From contig NW_023604861.1 in assembly GCF_014898055.3 (NCBI RefSeq), positions 102,798,083-102,862,082 of the forward strand: a stretch of 64,000 bases of DNA, read 5' to 3'. The DNA comes from Talpa occidentalis (taxonomy: Eukaryota > Chordata > Mammalia > Eulipotyphla > Talpidae). The notes under the pieces are model-generated. The model was given only the letters and a program-made list of their open reading frames with translations. It was not told the DNA's origin and searched no databases. How positions within the stretch are numbered: position 1 is the first letter of the stretch; each line of letters starts with the position of its first letter. A program made the position numbers and the translations under genes. Positions 1-12,400 of this stretch are shown one piece after another.

Positions 1-137
1 GGGCGCGCTGGACCAGGCAGTGTGCGCGCTCGCCGAGCCCACAGGCTGCAGAGCCGGTCCTGCGGCGGCGGTGGCCGGTGGCAGCTCCCCCTGCTCTGTC
101 CTGTGCGGGGCCGACCGGGTGGCGCTCTCCCGGCGCG

Positions 138-146
138 ATGCTCTGA
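138..146 (+). other. minimal upstream ORF (ATG CTC TGA)
   Basis: An ATG at 138 is followed by one codon and a TGA stop at 144-146, 51 bases before the main start at 198. It has G at -3, whereas the main ATG has C at -3 and G at +4. If the leader includes this point, ribosomes could initiate here first and then reinitiate. Whether it is transcribed is not shown by the sequence. Confidence 0.4.
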
Positions 147-197
147 GCGCTTCGGGGGCCGATTACGGGACTCGTCCGGGCGCAGCGCACCGACCCC

Positions 198-489
198 ATG
201 GAACCCGCGGGCACCTGGCGGAGCCTGCGGGCCCCGCCACAACCGCTGTTGCTGCTGCTGCTGCTCCTGCAGGTGGCAGGGCCCTCGGGCGCTCTAGCCG
301 AGACTCTGCTGGATGCGCCCAGAGCCTTGGGCAGCAGCTCCAGCCCGCCCAGCCCCGCGAGCGTGGTGGCTCCGGGAACCACGCCGTTCGAGGAGAGTCG
401 GTTGCCAGTGTTCACCCTGGACTACCCCCACGTGCAGATCCCCTTCGAGATCACCCTCTGGATTCTGCTGGCCTCCTTGGCCAAAATTG
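198..489 (+). CDS. SLC9A2: SLC9A2 exon 1 (residues 1-97)
   Basis: Start codon at 198, chosen because the frame from here gives the NHE2-type N terminus and runs straight into the donor. Residues 17-24 are eight consecutive leucines, part of a signal-peptide-like stretch that could end near ALAET (residues 32-36). Residues 37-80 are a Ser/Pro/Ala-rich extracellular segment without an N-X-S/T sequon, and [17 protein letters not shown] (81-97) starts a membrane segment. The exon ends at 489 in phase 1, with donor GTAAGA at 490-495. The split Gly codon is completed by exon 2. Other open frames across this exon are by-products of high GC. Confidence 0.96.
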
Positions 490-3400
490 GTAAGAGCTGG
501 ACCTGCGGGGTGGGGGGTGGAGGGGGGGCGGTCTGAAAGGGAAGCCCTGGAGGGGGTTGTCAGGGGTAAGCGAGTTGACCTCTGAGTTGCGTGGCCGCCT
601 CCCAGTGAACCAGAGCAAACACGACAGAGCAGTTTCTTCTGCTAGAAGGGGGCTCGGGAGAAGGTGCGCGTTTTAGTTCTTAAGTGAACGCTGGCCTTGA
701 AATAGCCCCAAAGTATTAGCCAATACGAACGTAGCCTAAGTGTTGCTGCTTGCTTCTGCCGCAGAAAGCCAAGTGTGACAGCTCTCTGCCAAAGTGAATA
801 CCTGTTTAATGAGGCAAGAGGCAAGTGGGCTGGACTTTCATGTGCCCCCCCCCCCTACTGAGAGTGAGGCTCAGAGGGGCACCAAGCCTAAAATGGCTAA
901 GACCCTGGATGCTCCAGCAAAGCTCATTGGCAGCCAGCCAGACTGCCATGTGCCTGGCTGATGAGATGCATGGAAGGGACACCTGAGTGCCTGCAGCCTT
1001 CACAGGACAGGAATGCCCAGACTCCTCCCTCCTGTAGCTAGAGACTGTCACACTCCAGGAAGCATTTCTTGAGTAACTGGAGCCAGCAAAGTGAAATGTA
1101 CATTTAAAAATAATTAACCTACTTTTCAAACTGCCCTTAGCGCTTACAGGGAAAGCTGAAGCCTCAGAATGTGTTTTCTCATCTCCATCACCCCCAACTC
1201 CACATTAACTTTTCATGATTGTGCTTCAGTTATTTTCACTTTATATTTAATATCCTTTCTACGTCTTAAAATGTCATTACGATTGTGATGGTTCAACAAC
1301 ATGTTCGCTTGAAAGACTATGCATTTGCCTTGTGAAAGGTCCTGTGCTCTAAGGTGAGGCAGGTTTCCATAAAAGCTGAGAAGACACATGGTCTGCCACC
1401 CCCAAGCAGCATGTTGGTGACACACACTCCAGTGAGCATAATACAGCAAAAGTGCAAAGTGGAGGGAGAATTTCAGAAAATATTAGATGGTGGTAGGTAG
1501 AGGGAGCCAGGGATCACTTCTTCATGCCAGGGAAATGTTTCATTTGTGTTTTTAAAGATTACCAGTTGGAGAGGAGAGGAAACAACATTTCAGGAAAGAA
1601 TAAACAAAGGCATAAATTGGGAGGAGACTGCAAAGCAGGTAGAACGGATGGTTCACAGGAGGGTGGAAGTTGTGGGAGGTGAGCCTGTAGGGCACCTTCC
1701 TTGTCAGATTAAACGACTTTGATTCTATTAGTGGTGACCGAAGGAGGCACATGCAATTTCATGACTTTGCAGTCTGTAATTGCATGACATTGCTCTAGTA
1801 GTTAAGCATTTTCATTCCACCTGAGAAATGGGATAAGGGCAATGGATGTCCCCTTCTATCCAGTAGATGTGCACATTTACATACAATCATCGCCTGTAAT
1901 AGTAAAGTCACATGCCCTCCTCTCTTAGGGTCCTTACACTCACCCTGCCACATAGGGAGGGCAGATGATCACCACTCACACTTGCCAGGGTTGGAAACTG
2001 AAACTCAGAGAGTTTACCTGAGCTGCCCACCAATACAACGTGGAGAGCCAGATGCAGGCTGTATTCTCTTTCCCTCTGAGGCCCCAGCTTCCAACTCTGG
2101 AAGGCTGCTTCTGTGCCGATTGCTATTCCAGTAGGACTATTTCTTCTGTTCTTCTCTCCTGATTATCCTAATATGATTAATTACACTAATAACAGCCGCT
2201 AGTAGGCACTTAAGTTCATTATCTCTAATTTTCACAACCACCATTCCAGGTAGTTTTGATTATCCTGTTTGTTATAGAAGGAAACTGAGAGATGGGGAAG
2301 TGAGCTTGCTGGTGGGAGACTGTCCAGATATCACCCAGGTCTGTGTGATGTCTCATCTTTGTGTCTGTCCTGGGGGCTTGTTCTGTTGTAAGGATTATTC
2401 TTTCGTAAGGCTTAAGGCTTGACTACTGTAAGGTATAATGTTTTTGGAATGCTGGGCTTGTAGTGAGCACTAAGTAATTGCCATCACTGAGTAGAAGTGG
2501 CAGCAGTGACAGTGGTCACCATGTAACTTTCTGGCACTGTAGCTCCTTTTCCACTGTGCTGGGCTGCCTCCCAGGATTCTCCACTGCTGTTTCAGGCTAA
2601 GCCTTTTCTTATTCTACGGGCTGCCTTTTTGTCCTTGTTCTTTTTCTGTGTTGACCTGTTAAGATTATTTGACCTTATCATTGTAATTATGAGGTTTTTT
2701 AAAAAGGCACTTAAGCTTGTATAAGAGTTCATAGGTGTATTGATTGCCCATTGGCACTTTTCTTATCTGTATGTATTTATAGTCCCTGGCTCTTACTGTT
2801 TTCTCTATTTTTCTCCCCCCAAATCTGACCTTCTCTCCTACTCTTTCCTCTTTACTTCCTGCACCTGGAGTGGTGTAGAGATGAAAACACAGATGTTCAT
2901 GTCTCTGGCCAGAAGGGGGCTTGAAGTGAAGACTGCCATGGGCGGGGTGAGTATAGTTGTCAGAGCAGAAAGTGTAGTTGCAGACTTTGGGTCTTTCTCT
3001 AGGTTCTTCGGGGCTTAATTCAGCCCTGTCCTTCTGCAGGTCTTTCCCTATAGGAGCTGAAGTACCCAGAGACCTCTCCCAGGCCCCTAAACTTTCTGCT
3101 TGGCTTTGGGAAGACAGTCTTCATATTGTTGGACACTTTTATAGCCCTTTGGGATTATTTATTCAAATTCTATTTTCACTTTTGCACTGAAAGAACTATT
3201 GCACAGGAGTGACTTATCTGACCTTATTTGCTCACCTTTGGGTAAGACGATGAATTGAACAGAGTAGGGCAATGTGGAACCATGAGGTCAATGGAGTGTT
3301 AATTTCTATAGAATTGCCACAGTTTCTGTTTCGGGTGTTTTTTTGTCATGTACCTAGTGGACCTGAATTTAGCTGCCTCAGAGAACCTGTAGAAGGGTAG

Positions 3401-6400
3401 CTAGTGATTAATTTAAACAAGGATAACAGGTTGCCTCAAGTGGAGGATCCTAATAACATTTGTAGGAATCTTAAGTAATGCCTGGTGATGAACTCAGAAT
3501 AGTTTTCTAGATTGCAGCCCAGTATAATCTCAGACATATTACAGTCAGAAGTGAGAAAGTGATTTTTGGCAAATTGTTGAATGATTTAACTTAACTTCAT
3601 TATTTTACCTGATTACCAGGGAAAATCAACTTCCTAACTAGCTAGTCAAAAAGAAAGGTCTTTAGTTATAGTTTTTTAAAGTGATGATGATGATGATGAT
3701 AATTAGAATGATGTTGTACATATATAAAGTAAGTTAAATAAATACAATAACAGCAAGTTTATTACACCTTTGAAAGTTCAGCAATTTTGGCAACAAACAA
3801 TTCCCCATTTGATTTTTCTTAGATTAGAAGCCACACATTCTGTACAAGTACTGTCTTTTTTTTTTTTGAATATTTATATTTTGAGTAAATGTTTTTTTTT
3901 TTACAGTTATAAAAACATACCCTGACTATTAAATTCACACAGGGATGGAGTTCTATAGCATGAAATAATAGGTAGCCAAGGAATTAAGAAGAGAAAAATT
4001 TTAAGATCGTCTCCTCTGATTTCCATGCCCATAAAGTGGGTCTGTGTCATTTGTCCTAAGCTGGGTAAAGCTGGGTATGTGTTCTACCTTTGTTCAAGGT
4101 TCAAGGACAGAGCACTGGTTTTAAGTTACAGAGTCCTTTCCTTTGTCCTGAGTGTCTCCCCAGTTCCCCCTTAACTTACCTTACAGTTTTATGGAACTAA
4201 CCCATGTGCCTCTCCTTCAGGTGTCCACCCATACCATGCCCTTTGCATTTCCTTTGCCCGTAAACTTGGGGTTAGGATGCAGAATTTTCCATTATTTCCA
4301 TCGTGTTGTCTTGAAATTAAATCACTTATATTACTATTTTAAGGGAAAGACAGAAATCAATTTGATCCATGAAAATTTCTCCTCTGGCTCCAGCCTGCCC
4401 TAAATTTGAAATGTGAGACCAAAGAGTTTTTTGGTTAATATTTGCCTGAAATAACAAGACTTGATTTCTGGAAAAAACGTACTCTTTGACCTTGATCTGT
4501 GTCTTTTTGTCATTTCTTGGTTTTCCTGAAGCATATATTCATCTTCTGGTTGGCCATGAAACACACGATCTTCACGTATTATTTAAACCACATCTCAGTT
4601 TGAACACACTTGTAAATCCAGGTCTTCCCAATCACCTTTGTCCCTAACAAGGCTACAAGAGTCCTGTTTCTTTTCTGTCTCTTCCCATTGGGCTAACTAT
4701 ACATTTCCAGTTTGCTATCTGAAGGATGACTTCAACAGCTTTTCTAAGTTCTTTCTAAAGACCATCTTACATACATTCTAGAATTTTATGATTATACTCT
4801 ACTGCTGAAATGTTTTTGTACCTTTTAAAATAATAGGTAATTTTCCACCAAAAATGTTAGTCTCTGTACTGACTTTAACCATCACTATACAATTTATTAC
4901 TAGTGGTATGTTTAATTTTTTTAATAGAATTCATTCACATGTCTTGAAGCGTAAGAAATATGCGAAGACCTTTGTGTAGACTTGTTTGTTCCTTTGTAGG
5001 GCTGTAAAGATAAACCTGGAAAATCACGCAAATTCAATGGTTTGCATATGGATAGATCTTTACCAATGATTCAGCTGTTTACGTTTTATAGTTCTATTTG
5101 ACTTATCTATGTTTTGGGATCATTTTTGGTAATACTAGTTTTTTCTAGAAAATCATTGTTACTTGAGTTTTTAAATTGATGGGAAGAAAGTTATTTTTAT
5201 GATTTAAAAAATTCCCCACTTTATCTATATTTATGTTCTATTTTTTAATTCCAAGTACTGTTATTTTCATCTTTCTTTACCTGGATCAAAATTCTCTGAA
5301 AGCTATTTTGTACTTGTTAAATTAATTAGATTTTGGTCACTTTCTAATTTATAAGTATGTCAATTATTTACTTATTCTTATTTTATTTGGATGAATTTCG
5401 TTATCTTTTTTAAATTCTTGAATTGAAAACTTACCTCATTAATTATTGAAATTACTTGTTTTCTAATATGTTACCTTCCACCCTGCAGGAGTAATTAATC
5501 CTGGGGGAGAAGGGAATCTTATAGTTGAGAAATAATGAGTATAACTTTCAATAACTTCAGTGGTAAATATTTGAATTCTTGAGCTCCAAAAATGGCATGC
5601 TTTATATTAAGATGATATTAATCTAATTAAAATGGACAAAATTATTTTAATAGTTTAGTTGTTATAGCTGCTAATAAGCCTTTACCCCTTCATCTGTTTC
5701 TCCAGAGTGTGGCTATTCTCATTAAATTCAAAGCTGTAATGCCCTGGTAATTAAAGCTGTCACAACCAATTCACATTCCTGATATTCTTAAGTTTATCTT
5801 TATTGCAAATTATAGTAATAGCAATTAAAAGAATGGTAAAAACAAAATAATTCAGAAAGATGATGCAAATGAAATTACACTTTCTCAATAAATTGCTTCA
5901 GATCATTACTACTTTTTTTTTTTTAAGATTTATGTATTTATGCATACAAGAGCTGGGTATAAGCCAGAGGTGCAGGGTAGGGGGGTGAGAGATTCACCAG
6001 AAATAGAGTGCAGAGCAGATCAGGCAGAGCCACTGAAATACACTGCGGAGAGGAGCAGCGGGTGAGGCAGGAGAGGTCTGCTGTGCCATGTGGGTTATTT
6101 CCCTGTCCGGGGATTGAATTCGTGCTGCAGTGGCTGGTGATAGCTTGACAGTGCTGTCTTTAAACCCTGTGCCACCAGGGAGGCCCCAATCATTACTACT
6201 GTTAACTAGAAAGCCATACATATCCTACGAGGAGAACTTAACATAAATATCTGTGATATTTCTGGGAAGATGAGATGGAAGAAGTAGCTGATCTCAGGAA
6301 GCTCAGCCATCAGTCTGCCAAGCTGGTCCTTATGAAGTCAAAATCCTTTGTGAGCTGAAATAGGATTATTAATTGAAATACTTCTCAGAAATGAATTCTC

Positions 6401-9400
6401 ATGATGCAAATGAGTTTCTCAGTGGCATGGCAGTATTAAGGCTAGAAATTAAGGCTAGAAATATATTTTTTCCCCTGCTTCAATTGCATAGCATAGTTTT
6501 GACATGTAGAGTTTCATTGTTCTTCAGTTCAATATTAAATTTCCTATTGATTTTTTTAATTCTAGCACAATAATTATTTAGAATTGTGGTTTGTAGTTAA
6601 TAAGTAAGTGGAGAGTTGTGCTTATTTTTTATTTTATTCCATTTTGGCCAGAAAAACCTAATATTGATATTGATTAAGATAGCCTCTATGAGGATACTTG
6701 ATAGTTATTAAGATAGCTTGTGATTTAATATGTAGTCACTTAAACTATATACCAAGATGAAAATGCTTACATTGTACAGAAATGAAGAATGATGCAAAAA
6801 TATATAAAATAAAAAATAAATAAATAAAATAAACTACATTTTCCATGCTTGCTAGTAAAAGATTGTGTATTCTGTATTTACCAGGTGCAAGATTTTATAT
6901 AGGCATATATACATATACAAGATACACACACACTGACTAATTCGCTTTTCTAATTACACTTTTAGTTTTGTCAATTGTGGCAGTTGTGGGGGGCTACTTT
7001 TTCAGTTTCTGGAGTATATTAGAATTAACATCTAAGATTCCCATATTATTGCTATCAAATAAGCTGAATCTGAGAAACAAATGAGATGTAGCTCATAAAG
7101 CCACATCAAGCTGGATTTTGTATCTTTAAATTTTCAAATATATGTAGTTTAAAAAGAAGTAAAATTGCACTTATTGTGAGTAATGACATTTAAATTTATT
7201 CTATTTTTTGCTTGCTAGGCTACAGCTTGGTGTTTTTAGGTTTATTTCTTGACATATTTGGGTTTAGTTAATTATTTCTTTTTTATATATTATTTTGCAT
7301 TCTATTTCTCTTCCTTGTGTGGTTATTTTACAATTTTAATATGATTACCCAATTTAACAGGAGCCAGACCAGATTGCCTTGGCTCACATCCTAGACACAT
7401 TTTTTTTTAACATATTTTATGGTTGTGTACATTTTGGTGTGTAGCTTAGAGTCTCTGGACAGTTGCCCTAGTAGTAAAATAGGGATAATAAGAGTGCCAA
7501 TAACATAGGTTGTTGTGAAAATCAAATTACTTAATATACATTAAGTGTTAAAATAGTAAACATAGTTTTGCTATTTTTATTACTGTTATTATCTTATTAC
7601 TGACTAATGCTTAGACCTTAAAAATATTGAACAGCTATCTGCTGTTTCAGAATTCTACTTTTTGTCTAGTAATTTCGACCTAGTTTAAATGTAGTTTCCT
7701 CCAAATTAGTTCTTAATTTTTCCACGGAATATTAGTATAGATCCACAAACATGCTTAGGAATTTTTCCTCATTGTTACTTTGTCTCTTCTGCTAATTTTT
7801 TTTTCTTTTTACTGAAATGTGTTCTTTAATGGAGGGTCTTTGAATGATCAATTTTCTTGGCTTTGTCTGAAAAAGTCTTTATTTTCTTATTCCCTTGAAT
7901 AATAATATAATAGATAATAGAGTTTGGGTTATTATCACTTATCAGTTGGAAAGTATTACTTCATTACCTTTTACCCTCTTTTGTTGCTAAGGAAAATAAT
8001 GTTGTTACTCTCCTTGCTCCTTGGAATTACTCTGACTTTCTCTCTACTTATATTGAAGATATTTCCTTTGCTGTTTCTGATATTCTGCTGTTTCTTCAAT
8101 GTGGCTAGATATGGATTTGCTTTATTTTTCTTCCTTGAAACTTGTGTTTCCAAGTTTCATGGTTTTCTTCTCTTTTCTACTTCTTAGTGATTTTATCAGA
8201 TCCTTTCCCAACCTATTAAATTACTCTCAGTGTGTTTTTCCTCTGTGGTTAACCTACTCATTGGATTTTTCATGTTAATTATATTTTCATTTAAGCTTTC
8301 TTAGTTCTTTTTCAAGGTCATCCACATATTGTTCCTCTTGTTCTACTATTTCATTCTAACTTTTCTTTCTCCTTTTATTCTTTCACTTACTTAATGTATA
8401 TTCATTATATATAGTTAGGAGTAGTTGTTGGGTTGCTAATTCTTAAGCTTATATCATAAACTACCTTTCCCTTTTGGATACTTCTTTTCTTACCTAATTT
8501 ATAGTTTGTATTGTGAGCTTAGCTTCAGCAGAGGATACTTTGTCCAAGTCTGTTTTCCTACATTGTGAAAGGTTCTTATAAAATTATTTTCAATGTCCTT
8601 CTTGCTGATACCGAGGCTTTAGTGATTGGTTTCTTAACTCTTAGTTTTTTAGCTTGATTTTCCTACATGATGCAGGTACTGTAAGTATGGACATTATGCC
8701 TAACCTATATATAGTGTGATCCTCGAGTTTTCTACATCACAAGTGAATTTTCTTCTGCCCATAGCTATAGAGTTGATATTTTTCCTTTGTTTTTTCCCCA
8801 GCCATAAGCATCTTTTCCTACTTAGGACAAAATAGCTCTTTGAAATTCAGAAACTTGCACATAAATCCTTTCCTTTCTGCTCTGAAGTTAGATTTCTTAT
8901 TCATGTTGGTGTTCAAATGCCAAATGCTAGCACATAGGTAAGCATCTGTGTCTAGGATTCCCGTGGCTCACTGTGACTTGAAATCCTACTGACATCACTC
9001 ACTTTGAGTCTCTTCTTACTTCTGGCCTCCTGTACATTCTTGTGTATTTTGACATTGGCTAGATATTGATATTATTATTTTTTAAAGATTTATTTATTTA
9101 GTAGAAGAACAGGGGTATAGGTCAGAGGTGCAGGGGTGAGGGGATTGTCAGAGACAGAGTGGGGAACAGAACAGGCAGAATTACTGAAATACACTGCTAA
9201 GGGGAGCAGCAACTGAGACAGGAGAGGCCTGTTGAGCCATATGTGGGTCAGCTCCCTGGATGGAGATCGAACTAGGCCATAGCAGTGATAGCACTGAGAC
9301 TTAACCTCTAGGTATTGATATTATATGTTCGTAATGAGAGAAGACCTTATCTATGTCCACACTGATGAGTTGCCATAGTGACAGTTGGGAATTTTAGAAG

Positions 9401-12400
9401 AAATGCTTTCAGCTTAATGTTTAAAAATTTGTGGATATGTTCTGCTCATAAGATATAATAATGGTTTCTCTTTAATGTAAAGTGAAAATTATATATATAT
9501 TTTCTAGTTTTTTTATCTTCAGAATGTGGGGGTGTGACTATCCATCCTGCCTTTGTTTTGTATTCTGTATTTATACACTTGGCTGCAAGAGCAATAGCTC
9601 AGCTGTTGAAGAGGTGTTGGGCCCCAATTTGGGAAAAGATATCCCCAGAGTAAAAGTAGGAAGATGGTGTTGCAAAACCAGTTCTACTATTAACTTGGTT
9701 TCATGAACCTGGCAAATCTTCACCTGCTTGGTTCTTCCATTGAATTAGTAGATGTAGGTATATATATCTGCTCCATCTGTTTATTATTGCCATCAGGATA
9801 TTATCAGCAGCTCTGTAGGGGAAGGAAAGCTCTTACTTTTCTAGCAAAAGAAACAAGCCAAGAGAAGCATGTATTTATTATATTAAAGTGATGTGTAGAC
9901 ATGGGCGTATTGTCATTATAAATGATACATGCACAATTATAGGTTACTCTCTTGCAATTACATCTTTAAAATGTAATGAATCATAATTGAGTTACTTCCT
10001 GTAACAATCCTGCACATTGTTCATCACTGCACAAGGCCATTCTAATCTTGATTTTGAAAGTTCATCTCTTGTTTGAAGATATGTGTGTACCCCTCCCTCT
10101 TCAGTAATTCCAGGGAAGGGCATGGACATTCCTTTGTGAGATCTCCATGTGACTGTGACACAATCATATTTTAAAGGTGAATTTCATATTAGTACTGAAT
10201 CTTGGCATCCAGAGGCTTACTTGTGAAAGACAGAAAAGAAAAATCAAATTCAAAAACATATTTATAAAGTCCAAATGAAAATGATTCAGATTACCCTAAT
10301 CATCCTGAAGGTGAAATCCTTCTAAAGAGGTGAAAGGTTTTATTAGCCATAGAAATGTTCTCATGGGGTGATGGGACAGAGAAATAGTTTTGTTGCTATA
10401 TTTCTGTGACTCCAAAACAGGCAGTTTTGTGACTCCTTTTTCATGAGTTTATTTCCTAGGGATCCACATGCTGGGAAATCTGAGCTGTGTAATGTAGCCA
10501 AGCTTCGTATTTTTTTGTGGTATTGGAGGGCGAAGGGAGTGATACTGGGTAATCCCTGCATCAAGGTTTCTCCAGCAAAATATTAGCTAACAAGGATGAA
10601 GCATCATGCATGCCAGACACTTGGGCCAAGTGCTTTATACCTATTATCTCATTTAATCCTCACAGTAACTCTGGGAGGTAGGAACCATTATTATACCCAG
10701 TTCTAAAAAATATATGAGGAAACAGATTTAGACAGCTTAGGTAACTCAGAACCTGTTGTCCAAGGTATCATAGCTCTTAAGCGATGGGGCCCATGACTGG
10801 TATGTTTCACCACTCCATTGTGTCTCGCCCTGCCACCTGCCTCTTATGGAGAAGAATGTTAAGTTCTAGATATCACTCTGTGATCCCGAGCACTTTGTTG
10901 TGTTTTATCTCACCCACTCTTTTTTTTTTAAGATTTATTTATTTTTGCATGAAAGAGCTGGGGTGTAGGCCAGAGGTGTGGAGGTGACAGGATTCACCAG
11001 AGACAGAGTGGGGAGCAGAACAGGCTGATTGACTGAAATACGCTGCTGAGGGGAGCAGCGGGTGAGACAGGAGATGTCTGCTGTGCCATGTGGGTCACTA
11101 CCTGGCCTGGGATTGAAGTCATGCTGCAGTGGCTGGAGATAACTTTATAGTGCTGAGACTTAACCCCTTGTGCTGCCAGGAGGCCCTTATCTCACCCATT
11201 CTTAACCTGAAGCAGAGGTCTGTACCTGAGTCTCATGTTTGACCATTACTACCTCTTTTAGACTGTCTCAGATTTTCATTGCAAACTCAGATGATAATGC
11301 AAATGCCAACATGCCAGCTCCATCTGAATTTTGTGTGGCACAACTGAAATAATATATGGAAGTAAACTGCAACTCTAACTTTTAGGATGTATGGCATCAC
11401 AGTATTCTGTGATCTGGGTTGGACAGAGGAGCTCATGATGATGCAAAGTGGCATATCTTGCTAGTCATATCAGAGCTAGGAGTTAGGTCTAGAGTTTCTG
11501 AATTTTTTTTTAAGATTTTTTTTATTTATTTATACAAGAACTGGGGTACAGGCCAGAGATGTGGGGGGTGAGAGGATTCACCAGAGACAGAGTGGGGAGC
11601 AGAACAGGCAGACTGACTGAAATACACTGCTGAGGGGAGCAGCGGGCGAGGCAGGAGAGGTCTGCCGCACCATGTGGGTTTCTCCGCAGCCGGCCAGGAT
11701 TGAACACGTGCCCGATGCAGAGGCTACAGACAGCTTCACAGTGCGGCACTCAACCACCTGCGCCACCAGGGAGTCCCGAGTTTCTGAATCTTGATCTCCC
11801 TTCTTCATCACCCATAATATAGAATTTTAATGCTTTTGAAATAACTAATATGTCAAAGATTCAACCATACAAATTTGCTACCATGCAAATTTTACTCATT
11901 CATAGTTCAATCGCAATGTATTTATGGGAGAGAACATACAAAAACTGTTCCATTGTTGCACACACATACACACAGAATTGTGCACACACATGCACATATA
12001 GACACATAAGTGACATCCATGAGGATACAAGCTCCACCAGGGTAGGGGTTCTGTCTGTTCGGGTCACTGTCTAGACTGCTTCGCACTTGTCTGGTGATCA
12101 AAAACCACTGAGTAGATTAATTAATACTACTTAGAGATCCTTTTTGTTTCACCTCAGTTTAATAGCGTGATAATTCAGACAACCTAATTTGTCCACTATT
12201 TCCACATTTTTCCTCAGTTGTCCTAGATTGTTCCCTCTCCTATATGCTAGTTTGGATGATAATTTATTGCTCACTCTACTTGTAATATACCTGCTGATAC
12301 TTTGAGTTGTAAATTTAGGTTCTGTTGTCCAAAGTCTCAACTCTGCTGTTTACTAGCTATGGGTCTGTGACCTCGCTTATTTCATCTATAAACTGGGGTG

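Larger units (their letters stand above)
1..560 (+). promoter_or_regulatory. CpG island covering leader and exon 1 of SLC9A2
   Basis: The first 560 bases are very rich in G+C with frequent CpG, in sharp contrast to the AT-rich introns. This is typical of a mammalian promoter CpG island. I see no TATA box before the start codon. The NHE2 promoter is described as TATA-less and GC-rich in other mammals. The transcription start cannot be fixed from sequence alone; the window may begin at or near it. The 197 bases before the start codon are therefore probably mostly 5' leader. Confidence 0.7.

Noticed and set aside
20..493. Long open frame overlapping exon 1 in another frame (about 157 codons)
   Set aside because: It begins with GTG, lies in a very GC-rich region where stops are rare, and has no protein resemblance. 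The SLC9A2 frame explains the segment.
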